Made by a program: the position numbers and the translations under genes. This document shows, in pieces, positions 1 to 6,914 of a DNA stretch of 8,123 nt; positions within the stretch are counted from its first letter, which is position 1; every line of letters starts with the position of its first letter. This stretch comes from Bacteroidales bacterium (GTDB lineage: Bacteria > Bacteroidota > Bacteroidia > Bacteroidales > Marinilabiliaceae). The DNA lies in contig SFOL01000079.1 of NCBI GenBank assembly GCA_004552385.1, positions 1 through 8,123 of the forward strand. Reading direction: 5' to 3'. Under the pieces are notes generated by a model. The model was not told the origin of the DNA, ran no database searches, and worked only from the letters and a program-made list of their open reading frames with translations.

Positions 1-24
1 TAGGGAGAAGTTTCGGTTTTGCAA

Positions 25-168
25 GGGGGCGGCGGGAAAATGTGCGCCGCGGGGCGGGCGCGGGGGTGGGTTTCGGGGTGGGTGTCAGGGGGTTGGGTGG
101 GGTTGTTAAAAAGGTATAAAGGTGGGGAGGAGGGGGCGAATAGTGTTTGAAAAAGGGGGAAATGGGGG
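25..168 (+). repeat. G-tract cluster, candidate G-quadruplex region
   Basis: The stretch from the left edge to the asd terminator (1-259) contains no credible gene on either strand. Its + strand is extremely G-rich. G-runs of three or more lie at 25-29, 34-36, 51-54, 56-58, 62-66, 68-70, 75-78, 80-82, 88-92, 95-97, 99-102, 124-127, 132-136, 155-159 and 164-168. Between 62 and 102 there are seven runs separated by loops of only 1 to 5 nt, which fits the usual G-quadruplex pattern. The minus strand, which is the RNA sense for asd read-through, is C-rich here. Function is unknown; formation of a quadruplex is inferred from the pattern only. Confidence 0.5.
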
Positions 169-206
169 AAATCCATAAGGATATAAAGTGTTTGCCCGTT
201 GGGAAA

Positions 207-226
207 TCTCAGTCTAAAGATTGAGA
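207..226. other. Small inverted repeat
   Basis: An 8-bp imperfect inverted repeat (arms 207-214 and 219-226, one G-T wobble, 4-nt loop) lies just beyond the asd terminator. It has no T-run on either side, so it is not an obvious terminator. It could be a remnant structure or chance. Confidence 0.25.
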
Positions 227-259
227 CAATAGCGAGAATATGGGTGGCGCCATGGAACG

Positions 260-295
260 AAAAAAGGCGGTCTGCGCCATTTTGCGCAGACCACC
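260..295 (-). terminator. Intrinsic terminator of asd
   Basis: Read on the minus strand, a 12-bp stem (arms 284-295 and 266-277, one G-T wobble, nine perfect GC-rich inner pairs) closes a 6-nt loop (278-283) and is followed at once by six T (260-265 on the + strand is A). It sits about 55 nt after the asd stop codon and has the classic form of a rho-independent terminator for the leftward asd transcript. Confidence 0.85.
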
Positions 296-350
296 CATTA
301 TGTCAGAGGGGTGAAAGCGTCTCGCCCCACCCTCACTTCGCAGATTAGTT

Positions 351-1367
351 TTAGCCTTTGACGTTGCCGACCTTGATGAGGTACTCGGCAATCTGCACGG
401 CGTTGAGGGCGGCACCTTTGCGGATCTGGTCTCCAGTGAGCCAAAGAGTGATGCCATTGTCGTTGGCAATATCTTTGCGGACGCGTCCGACGTAGACGTC
501 ATCCTTGCCCGCACTCTCAAGAGGCATGGGGTAGACGTAGTTCTGCGGGTCGTCGACGAGCGAGACACCAGGAGCCGCCTCGAGAGCCTTGCGGACCTCG
601 GCGACGGTGAGCGGCTTCTCAGTCTCGACCCAGACGCTCTCGGAGTGGCTGCGGAGGCTTGAGACACGGACGCAGGTGGCAGATGTGCGCACGTCGGAGT
701 GCATAATCTTGCGGGTCTCGTTGTACATCTTCATCTCCTCCTTAGTGTAGTCATTCTCCGTCATCTTGTCGATCTGGGGGATTACATTGTAGGCGAGCTG
801 ATGTGGGAACTTGCTGATAGTCTTTGCCTCGCCGGTCTCGACGAGTTCCTTGTATTGCTGCTGGAGTTCGGCCATGGCCGCAGCTCCGGCTCCGGACGCC
901 GACTGGTAGCTGGAGACGTGAATCCTGCGGATGTGCGAAAGGTTCTCGATAGGCTGGAGCACGACAACCATCATGATGGTGGTGCAGTTGGGGTTGGCAA
1001 TGATGCCGCGCGGGCGGTTGAGTGCGTCGGCCGCGTTGCACTCGGGGACGACAAGGGGCACATCATCGTCCATGCGGAAGGCGCTCGAATTGTCAATCAT
1101 GACAGCGCCGAACTTGGTGATGTCCTCAGCGAACTCCTTTGAGACTCCGGCTCCTGCGGATGTGAGCGCAATGTCGACACCCTTGAAGTCATCGCCATGC
1201 TTGAGCTCCTTGACCACGAGCTCCTTGCCGCGGAAGCTGTACTTGCGCCCCGCGCTGCGCTCCGATCCGAAGAGGACGAGTTCATCAAGAGGGAAATTCC
1301 TCTGTTCAAGAATACGAAGGAACTCCTGACCAACGGCACCACTGGCGCCGACAATAGCGACTTTCAT
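351..1367 (-). CDS. asd: Aspartate-semialdehyde dehydrogenase
   Basis: Encodes a 338-residue cytoplasmic enzyme that reduces aspartyl phosphate with NADPH to aspartate semialdehyde, the branch point to lysine/diaminopimelate, threonine, methionine and isoleucine. The N-terminal Rossmann motif GASGAVGQEFL is at residues 7-17. The active-site cysteine is C128 in NPNCTT. The SSYQSASG segment carries Q155, and the substrate-binding EEMKMYNETRKI stretch is near 210-221. The catalytic histidine is H241 in RSHSESV. Length matches the family. The frame stays open upstream to an ATG at 1532, but family proteins begin at MKVAIVGASG, so the ATG at 1367 is chosen. No Shine-Dalgarno sequence is visible, as is normal in Bacteroidota. 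It appears to be a single-gene transcript with its own promoter and terminator. Unlike the neighbouring operon it uses no ATA isoleucine codons. Confidence 0.97.
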   Translation of the reverse strand: MKVAIVGASGAVGQEFLRILEQRNFPLDELVLFGSERSAGRKYSFRGKELVVKELKHGDDFKGVDIALTSAGAGVSKEFAEDITKFGAVMIDNSSAFRMDDDVPLVVPECNAADALNRPRGIIANPNCTTIMMVVVLQPIENLSHIRRIHVSSYQSASGAGAAAMAELQQQYKELVETGEAKTISKFPHQLAYNVIPQIDKMTENDYTKEEMKMYNETRKIMHSDVRTSATCVRVSSLRSHSESVWVETEKPLTVAEVRKALEAAPGVSLVDDPQNYVYPMPLESAGKDDVYVGRVRKDIANDNGITLWLTGDQIRKGAALNAVQIAEYLIKVGNVKG

Positions 1368-1545
1368 TGTAGAAGCTAAGAAAGTTAGAGGCTCAAGGCC
1401 GGCCTGCGCGGCAGTAACGCCAGATCGCCAGATTGGGACTTGAGACTTGGTTTGTAGAAAAAAATTACCAAGGGGGGCGTGCAGCCTTAGCATGAAATCG
1501 GAAATAAACCCGACAGACGGCTCAGGCCGCACAGCCTGAAGACTT
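1368..1545 (-). promoter_or_regulatory. Structured 5' leader of asd
   Basis: If transcription starts just downstream of the -7 box at 1553-1560, asd has a leader of about 180 nt. It holds a perfect 6-bp hairpin (arms 1522-1527 and 1534-1539), a 6-bp long-loop stem (1446-1451 with 1467-1472) whose loop contains a T-run on the RNA sense, a tandem 8-bp repeat CGCCAGAT (1418-1433), a tandem 7-bp repeat differing at its last base (1437-1450), and a 10-bp GC palindrome (1396-1405). I do not recognise a known riboswitch; the lysine-element core sequence is not visible. A regulatory role is inferred only from length and structure. Confidence 0.35.
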
Positions 1546-1552
1546 GACGTTG

Positions 1553-1584
1553 CAAAATTATGGAAAAAATATGAGTTGAGGCAA
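1553..1584 (-). promoter_or_regulatory. Bacteroidota-type promoter for asd
   Basis: On the minus strand TAATTTTG (1553-1560) matches the Bacteroidota -7 consensus TAnnTTTG. A TTG (1582-1584) sits 21 nt upstream, close to the usual spacing of the -33 element. It is the best candidate promoter for asd. Confidence 0.55.
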
Positions 1585-1599
1585 TGAGAGCGAACTTAT

Positions 1600-2096
1600 T
1601 TGTTATTTTTTTGTCATGTTTGTTCAATAAAGCCACACGACGGATTAGAATGGCACGTTTGTACACATAAAGGGAGAATGCAGATGTTGTGCGGCAAAAA
1701 ACAATGCCATAACTATGCGACTAAAAAACTATCAGAAATCAGACAAATATCATTCGCACAGAGACAAAGAGGATATACATCAAAATTAACGAAACTGGCA
1801 GATAAATTCGTAGCGCAATTGAAGCGAAAATGGTCGATGGGAAGCGAGAATGCGCGGCGGATGGCGTGAAAAAGCAATAGGAGACTAAAACATGGGGAAT
1901 GCCGCCAACCAATAAAAAAAGCGCAGGCATAATAATGCGAAGAGGAATTGAAAGAGTTTTCTAACAAGCATATTCGCACAAAAAAGCTAATGAAAAATTG
2001 GAGAGAAATGAAGCAAAACTCCGCCACGACGACAGTAGCGGGATTATAAAGGGAATAGCATGGCGAGAGCGCAGACATCGTTTGGTGAAGAATATC
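1600..2096. other. A-rich intergenic region, no convincing gene
   Basis: About 500 bp between asd and the operon with much lower GC than the genes on either side and a strong excess of A over T on the + strand (29 A against 10 T in 1741-1800). The only sizeable + frame runs 1600-1869 from a TTG codon (internal ATG at 1678) and gives a Lys/Arg-rich product I do not recognise. A minus-strand frame reading leftward from inside the operon gives a hydrophobic product that looks like a shadow. I see no tRNA, insertion-sequence end or strong hairpin. It may be an eroded gene or simply a spacer. Confidence 0.5.
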
Positions 2097-2104
2097 TATC
2101 TTTG
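2097..2104 (+). promoter_or_regulatory. Probable -7 box of the glycosyltransferase/kinase operon
   Basis: TATCTTTG is an exact match to the Bacteroidota -7 consensus TAnnTTTG and lies 43 nt before the first start codon of the operon. The nearest upstream TTTG (2081-2084) is only 12 nt away, shorter than the normal spacing, so the -33 element is weak or absent. This could reflect dependence on an activator, or the match could be chance. Confidence 0.45.
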
Positions 2105-2147
2105 ACATATAAAACCAAGGACGAACCAGAGAACGCTCATTTGAGAG

Positions 2148-3425
2148 ATGAAAGTAGTACACATAAACAAGGGAGACACCGGCGGCGGAGCATCGGTGGC
2201 GGTGAGCCGCATCCACTCCGCCCTGCTTAAGGCTGGCGTGGAGTCGACCATAGTGGTGGAGCAGAAACGCACGTCGGCCCCCGGCGTGGTGGCGACGAGC
2301 GGGAATGCGTGGGAGCGCGCGAAAGACATGGTGAACTTCATAAAAGAGCGCCTTCTGATCCTGCCCCACGAGCGTCACTCGTCGATGCGCTACAACTTCT
2401 CGATAGCGAGCGACGGTCGCGACATATCGACGATGCCCGAGGTGGCTGACGCGGACATAATCCACCTCCACTGGATAAACCAGGGCTACCTGTCGATGAA
2501 GAGCCTTCAGCGGCTTGCGGACCTTGGCAAACCGATAGTGTGGACGCTGCATGACATGTGGCCCTTCACGGGAGGGTGCCACTACGCCGGGACCTGCCTG
2601 GAGTTCAACGAGCACTGCGGCTACTGCCCCTTCTTGCGAGACAAGGGCGGCAACGACCTCTCGGCCCGCCTGTTCAAGGCCAAGCGTCAGACGTATGAGA
2701 AGATGAGCCTGACGGCGGTGTCATGCTCACAGTGGCTCAACACTCAGGCCAGCAGTTCTTCTCTCTTCCACAAGCGCACGACGGTCTCGATACCCAACCC
2801 CATAGATACGGACGTGTTCCGCCCCCTGGACAAGAAAGAGTGCAGGCGGCGCCTGGGACTGCCCGAAGACAAGAAGCTGCTGCTGTTCGGCGCGGCCAAG
2901 GTCGGCGACCTGCGCAAGGGCTACCGCTACCTGGTGGAGGCCCTGAGGATAATCGGGAACAGCTTCCCCGCCGTGTCGAGCCACATAGAGCTGGTCGTCT
3001 TCGGCAAAGTGGACAAGGACAGCTCGGAAATAAGTGAGGACTTCAAAGTGCACGACATGAACTTCGTGAACGACACGGAGACCCTCGTGAGCCTGTATAA
3101 CGCCGCTGACGCATTCGTCCTGCCATCGTTGCAAGACAACCTGCCAAACACGGTGGTGGAGAGCCTGGCGTGCGGCACCCCGGTGGTGGGCTTCCGCATA
3201 GGCGGCGTTCCGGAGATGGTGATCCACGGCAAGACGGGCTACCTGGCAGAGCCGAAAAACTCGTTGAGCCTGGCGAACGGGATATACGCCATGATGTTCT
3301 TCGACCCGGAGAGGCAACGCCAGGACGTCGTCAGCCACGCGAGACGTTTATTTGGCGAAGAGACCGTGGCCAAACAATACATAGAGGTATACGAGAACGC
3401 GTTGCGTGGCAATGGCAGCAAGTGA
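2148..3425 (+). CDS. GT4-family glycosyltransferase
   Basis: A 425-residue retaining glycosyltransferase of the GT-B fold, family GT4, expected to act at the cytoplasmic membrane face in building a surface polysaccharide or lipid-linked glycan. The N-terminal acceptor domain starts MKVVHINKGDTGGGAS and contains HDMWPFTGGCHY (135-146), typical of one GT4 subgroup. Four cysteines follow the pattern CX5CX6CX2C (144, 150, 157, 160). The hinge SIPNPIDTDVF (214-224) precedes the nucleotide-sugar domain. The donor-site EX7E motif appears as D330...E338 within SLQDNLPNTVVES, followed by ACGTPVVGF and GGVPEMV. The acid-for-Glu form is common in this subgroup as I remember it. It is the first gene of the operon, and 1 nt separates its stop from the likely next start. 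Isoleucine is written ATA 16 times of 21. Donor and acceptor sugars cannot be read from the sequence. Confidence 0.92.
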   Translation: MKVVHINKGDTGGGASVAVSRIHSALLKAGVESTIVVEQKRTSAPGVVATSGNAWERAKDMVNFIKERLLILPHERHSSMRYNFSIASDGRDISTMPEVADADIIHLHWINQGYLSMKSLQRLADLGKPIVWTLHDMWPFTGGCHYAGTCLEFNEHCGYCPFLRDKGGNDLSARLFKAKRQTYEKMSLTAVSCSQWLNTQASSSSLFHKRTTVSIPNPIDTDVFRPLDKKECRRRLGLPEDKKLLLFGAAKVGDLRKGYRYLVEALRIIGNSFPAVSSHIELVVFGKVDKDSSEISEDFKVHDMNFVNDTETLVSLYNAADAFVLPSLQDNLPNTVVESLACGTPVVGFRIGGVPEMVIHGKTGYLAEPKNSLSLANGIYAMMFFDPERQRQDVVSHARRLFGEETVAKQYIEVYENALRGNGSK

Positions 3426-3426
3426 G

Positions 3427-4170
3427 ATGGGGCCGATAATAAGCATAATAACGATAACATATAACGCCGCGGAGACCCTGGAGCGCACGATAGCCTCGGT
3501 TGAGGCGCAGGACTACGGCGGGATAGAGTACATAATAGTGGACGGAGGCTCGACCGACGGCACGCTCCACATAGTGGGTCGGCACGGCAAAAGGATCAAC
3601 CGTTGCATATCGGAGCCCGACGAGGGGCTGTATTATGCCATGAACAAAGGACTTGACATGGCGACGGGCGACTACGTCTGGTTCCTGAACTCGGGCGACG
3701 AGCTGAACTCCCCAGACACGGTGAGCCTGGTGGCGAGCCTTTGCGGCGGCTCGGACGTGTGCTACGGAGACACCGTGATAACGGCCATGGACGGCCACGT
3801 GATAGGCGGGCGGAGGCTGACACCACCGGAGAACCTGAGCAGAGACAGCTTCAAGAACGGCATGCTGGTGTGCCACCAGGCATTTGTGGCACGTAGGACG
3901 CTGTGCCCCAGATATGACACGCGCTACCACTACTCGGCGGACTTCGACTGGTGCCTGAGGATACTGTCGAAAAGTCGTAAGGTGGTAAACAGCCACGCCA
4001 CGCTGGTTCGTTTTCTGGACGGAGGCGTGACGAAAAGCCACATAGCTCAGGGACTTCACGAGCGGTTCGACATAATGCGCCAACATTTCGGGACCGCGTC
4101 GACAGTGGCGCACCACATACCAATAGCCCTCAAGTTCCTGTGGTTTTGGGTGACAAGGGGCAGATTTTGA
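3427..4170 (+). CDS. GT2-family glycosyltransferase (WcaE-like)
   Basis: An inverting GT-A fold glycosyltransferase of family GT2. Numbered from the ATG at 3427 (247 residues), it starts with the nucleotide-binding strand IISIITITYN, then DGGSTDGT (39-46), SEPDEGLYYAMNKG (62-75), the DXD-equivalent FLNSGDE (86-92), YGD, HQAF (150-153) and SADFDWCLR (170-178). This order matches the WcaE-like branch of GT2 seen in exopolysaccharide clusters. Upstream in-frame starts exist at 3406 (GTG) and 3412 (ATG) and would overlap the previous gene. The 3427 ATG was chosen because family members begin just before the SIITITYN strand and it follows the GT4 stop by 1 nt, suggesting translational coupling. 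There are no membrane segments apart from a mildly hydrophobic C-terminal stretch. Isoleucine is ATA in 18 of 19 cases. It probably adds a sugar to the same glycan as the GT4 enzyme. Confidence 0.92.
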   Translation: MGPIISIITITYNAAETLERTIASVEAQDYGGIEYIIVDGGSTDGTLHIVGRHGKRINRCISEPDEGLYYAMNKGLDMATGDYVWFLNSGDELNSPDTVSLVASLCGGSDVCYGDTVITAMDGHVIGGRRLTPPENLSRDSFKNGMLVCHQAFVARRTLCPRYDTRYHYSADFDWCLRILSKSRKVVNSHATLVRFLDGGVTKSHIAQGLHERFDIMRQHFGTASTVAHHIPIALKFLWFWVTRGRF

Positions 4171-4176
4171 AAAAGC

Positions 4177-5427
4177 ATGAGCAGACCCGCAAATGGGGCA
4201 AACATGGCGATGCGCCGCGCGGGTGACTTCGCCAAGCAGACGGCCGACCTGATAAGGCGTCGTTGGGAGGCCGCGCTGGCCATATTGGTCGGAGCCTCGG
4301 CCATATTGGGCATTTCCGCCCTGTCAGACAAAGTGGTGGAGGACGTCCACCAGGAGGGGCGCTCGTTCGCCAACATAATAAAGGAGTCGGCCAACATACT
4401 TGGCAACATGGACTCCCCCGAAACCCTGCCCGGCATAGTGCTGAGGATCCAGCAGCAGAACGACTTCGTGCCAGTAATACTGGTGGACGCGGCGACAGGC
4501 GTGGTTATAGACTGCCGGAACCTCAGGCCAGGGACCCCCGACAGCCTGCTGAGCGACGAGCAGAGGCAGATGGCTTTTGAGGCCATCCGTCCGACGTGCG
4601 ACTCGCTGGAGATAGACGATGTCGGGCAGGTGCTGTATTACGGAGAATCGTGGATAGTGAAGAGCGCATTGACGATCCGCGTAATAGAGGCCATCATGAT
4701 AATCGCCTGCGGCATAGCGATATTCTTCATCGTGACAAGCGCTCGGAGGCGCGAGCGCGACTCGCTGTGGGAGGGGCTTGCGAAAGAGACCGCCCACCAG
4801 ATAGGTTCGCCCCTGCAAGGCCTGACGGGCTGGCGCGACCTGCTGCTGGAGGGTTTCGACCCCAAAATGGCCGCAGAGCGCATGACGGCCGACATAGAGC
4901 GCCTGACGGAGGTGAGCGAGCTGTATGAAAAGATGGGCAATACGCCCGCCCTGACCGACAGCCCGCTGAACGGGGACCTGGCCAAAGTGGTGGCTTACAT
5001 GCAGAAACGCACAGGGCGCAGGATACACGTAAGCCTCGAGGCCCCCGACGGCGAAGTGAGCGCACCCCACAACCCCACCCTGCTCCGATGGGCGGTGGAG
5101 AACATGTGCAAAAACGCGGCGGACGCCATAGACAAGTCCGAGGGGCGAATAAGCGTGACACTGCGCGATGTGGGCGGACTGGCCACGATAGACGTGAGCG
5201 ACACGGGCAAAGGGATGGACGCCGTGACCCGGGCGAGAGTGTTTGAGACGGGCTTCAGCACGAAAAGAACCGGAGTAAACGGCAGACGAGGCTGGGGAGT
5301 GGGTCTGGCACTGGTAAGCCGAATAGTGAAAGAGTATCACAATGGCAAAGTGTACGTAGCCAAGACCCGCCCCGGGGCGGGCACGACATTCCGCATAGAA
5401 CTAAAAAAACAGGGAAAACGAGCATAA
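4177..5427 (+). CDS. Membrane sensor histidine kinase (orphan)
   Basis: A 416-residue inner-membrane sensor kinase. The first membrane segment is about residues 32-50 and the second about 167-188. Between them is a periplasmic sensor of roughly 115 residues containing VPVILVDAATGVVID, which resembles a small PAS/CACHE-type strand pattern. No HAMP domain is evident. The phospho-acceptor is H207 in KETAHQIGSPLQGL. The ATPase domain shows the N box (WAVENMCKNAADA, 305-317), G1 box DTGKGM (342-347), F box ETGFSTK and G2 box GWGVGLAL (372-379), so it looks catalytically intact. The start is 6 nt after the GT2 stop; later Mets at residues 10 and 12 are possible. Two stop codons (TAATAA) end the gene. 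No response regulator is encoded anywhere in the window, so its partner is elsewhere. The following ABC ATPase and TylF-like gene are co-transcribed. Confidence 0.92.
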   Translation: MSRPANGANMAMRRAGDFAKQTADLIRRRWEAALAILVGASAILGISALSDKVVEDVHQEGRSFANIIKESANILGNMDSPETLPGIVLRIQQQNDFVPVILVDAATGVVIDCRNLRPGTPDSLLSDEQRQMAFEAIRPTCDSLEIDDVGQVLYYGESWIVKSALTIRVIEAIMIIACGIAIFFIVTSARRRERDSLWEGLAKETAHQIGSPLQGLTGWRDLLLEGFDPKMAAERMTADIERLTEVSELYEKMGNTPALTDSPLNGDLAKVVAYMQKRTGRRIHVSLEAPDGEVSAPHNPTLLRWAVENMCKNAADAIDKSEGRISVTLRDVGGLATIDVSDTGKGMDAVTRARVFETGFSTKRTGVNGRRGWGVGLALVSRIVKEYHNGKVYVAKTRPGAGTTFRIELKKQGKRA

Positions 5428-5443
5428 TAAAGGCAGCAGCAAG

Positions 5444-6907
5444 ATGAGCCACATAGAGATAGAAAAACCCGAGCCGCGGTATGAGAACCAGCGGCTACGA
5501 GGCGAGGTGAACCTCACGATAGGCGAAGGCGATAACGCGGTGATAATAGGCCCGAACGGTTCGGGCAAATCGCTCCTGTCTACCTACATAAGCGGCGGCG
5601 TAAGCCTCAAGAGCGGCCGTGTGGCCGTATTGAGGGCCGACGGGACAGAAGTCCCTCGGATGCAGATAGCGTCACTATCATTCCGCGACATATACAGGAT
5701 GGGCGGCGCGTCGCAAGACAACTATTACCAGAAGAGATGGCAGGCGACAGAGAACGAGGAGAGCCCTCTGGTGGGCGACGCACTGGGGCGCGACCGCGTG
5801 GAGAGACACGGCGGACTGCTTGACGCCATAGGTGTGACACCATTGCTGGAGAAGCGCGTCATATACCTCTCGAGCGGCGAGCTGCGCAAGCTGATGATAG
5901 CCCGCAGCCTGATGGCGGAGCCCGAGCTGCTGATAGTGGACAACCCGTACATAGGCCTTGACGCCGGCAGCCGCGGGACGATAAACGACGTCTTGCGCGA
6001 CGTGGCCACCAAGCTGGGCATCAAAGTGCTGCTGCTGATATGCCACCCCAAAGACATGCCCGATTGGGTCGAGAGGGTAATATGCATGAAAGAAAGCGGC
6101 GTGGAGAAAGTGACGAGCCGCGGCGATTTCATGCAAGACACGGGCCTGCGCCGCAGCCTGTTCGCCGAGGAGGGCGAGACGTCCCGTAGCCTGCCCGCCC
6201 TGCCCTCGACAATGCGCGCCGTGGACGACGGCGACTACGCTGACGCCATAGTCATGAGCAAAGTCAAAGTGGAGTATCCCCCCGTGACGATATTGCGCGA
6301 CCTGGACTGGACGGTGCGCCGCGGCGAGAAATGGGCCCTGCTGGGCAAGAACGGTTGCGGCAAGAGCACCCTGCTGAGCCTGGTGTGCGGAGACAACCCT
6401 CAGGGCTACGCCAACGACATAACGCTCTTCGGGCGGAAGAGGGGCACAGGCGAAAGCATTTGGGACATAAAGAGCCACATAGGCTACATATCGCCAGACA
6501 TGCACACCTTCTACCAGGCGGACATACCGTGCCTGGACGTCGTGGCGTCGGGCTTCTTCGACACCGTTGGCCTGTATCGCAAGCCCACCGACGCGCAGAG
6601 GGAGCTGGCCATAGAGTGGATGAAGGCGTTCCACTGCGAGAGCCTGTCAAGCCGGTCATTCCTCAAGACGTCATACGGCGAGCAGAGGATAGTGATGCTG
6701 ACCCGCGTATTCGTGAAGCGTCCGAGCCTCGTGATACTCGACGAGCCCCTGCACGGTCTGGACGCCGGCAAGAAGAACCTCGCCAAGCTGCTGATAGAGA
6801 GCTACTGCGACGACCCGAAAGTGACACTCATATACGTGACGCACTATGAGGAGGAGATCCCCGACGTGGTGACGAAGCGCAAGACCCTTGTGAAAATAAA
6901 GAAATAG
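5444..6907 (+). CDS. modF: ModF/PhrA-like twin ABC ATPase
   Basis: A 487-residue soluble protein of two fused ABC ATPase domains with no membrane segment, close in length and motifs to E. coli ModF (PhrA). The most telling stretch is 324-354, with NDITLFGRKRG and WDIKSHIGYIS, nearly as in ModF. Domain 1 has Walker A GPNGSGKS (36-43), signature LSSGE (142-146), Walker B LLIVDNP (D166, N167) and H-loop H201. Domain 2 has Walker A GKNGCGKST (301-309), an atypical signature TSYGEQR (409-415), Walker B LVILDEP (D433, E434) and H467. In domain 1 the catalytic glutamate is replaced by Asn167. ModF proteins are named for proximity to molybdate genes, but none are present here and no permease is adjacent, so a transport role is doubtful; a regulatory or repair-type ATPase is equally possible. 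It starts 16 nt after the kinase gene. Confidence 0.88.
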   Translation: MSHIEIEKPEPRYENQRLRGEVNLTIGEGDNAVIIGPNGSGKSLLSTYISGGVSLKSGRVAVLRADGTEVPRMQIASLSFRDIYRMGGASQDNYYQKRWQATENEESPLVGDALGRDRVERHGGLLDAIGVTPLLEKRVIYLSSGELRKLMIARSLMAEPELLIVDNPYIGLDAGSRGTINDVLRDVATKLGIKVLLLICHPKDMPDWVERVICMKESGVEKVTSRGDFMQDTGLRRSLFAEEGETSRSLPALPSTMRAVDDGDYADAIVMSKVKVEYPPVTILRDLDWTVRRGEKWALLGKNGCGKSTLLSLVCGDNPQGYANDITLFGRKRGTGESIWDIKSHIGYISPDMHTFYQADIPCLDVVASGFFDTVGLYRKPTDAQRELAIEWMKAFHCESLSSRSFLKTSYGEQRIVMLTRVFVKRPSLVILDEPLHGLDAGKKNLAKLLIESYCDDPKVTLIYVTHYEEEIPDVVTKRKTLVKIKK

Positions 6908-6914
6908 GCGGAAG

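Noticed and set aside
351..1532. Asd with a 55-residue N-terminal extension from ATG 1532
   Set aside because: The family begins directly at the MKVAIVGASG Rossmann strand, and the extension shows no domain; it is more likely untranslated leader that happens to be open.
1781..1788. Second minus-strand TAATTTTG box upstream of asd
   Set aside because: The nearest TTG is 27 nt away, too far, and it is more than 400 nt from asd; likely chance in AT-rich DNA.
1600..1869. 89-codon + strand frame from TTG with several Cys and many Lys/Arg
   Set aside because: TTG start, no promoter or ribosome-binding signal, no recognisable family and low-complexity A-rich codons; kept only as part of the intergenic description.
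1713..2615. 300-codon minus strand frame with hydrophobic C-terminal half
   Set aside because: Its first half is antisense to the well-supported GT4 gene and the rest is translation of AT-rich spacer; no domain pattern.
3331..4116. 261-codon minus strand frame opposite the GT2 gene
   Set aside because: Antisense shadow; the sense frame has all GT2 motifs.
4324..5340. 338-codon minus strand frame opposite the histidine kinase
   Set aside because: His/Val/Gln-rich composition typical of antisense to GC-rich coding DNA; the sense frame has complete kinase motifs.
5678..6634. 318-codon minus strand frame opposite the ABC ATPase
   Set aside because: Shadow of the ModF-like gene, no conserved motifs.
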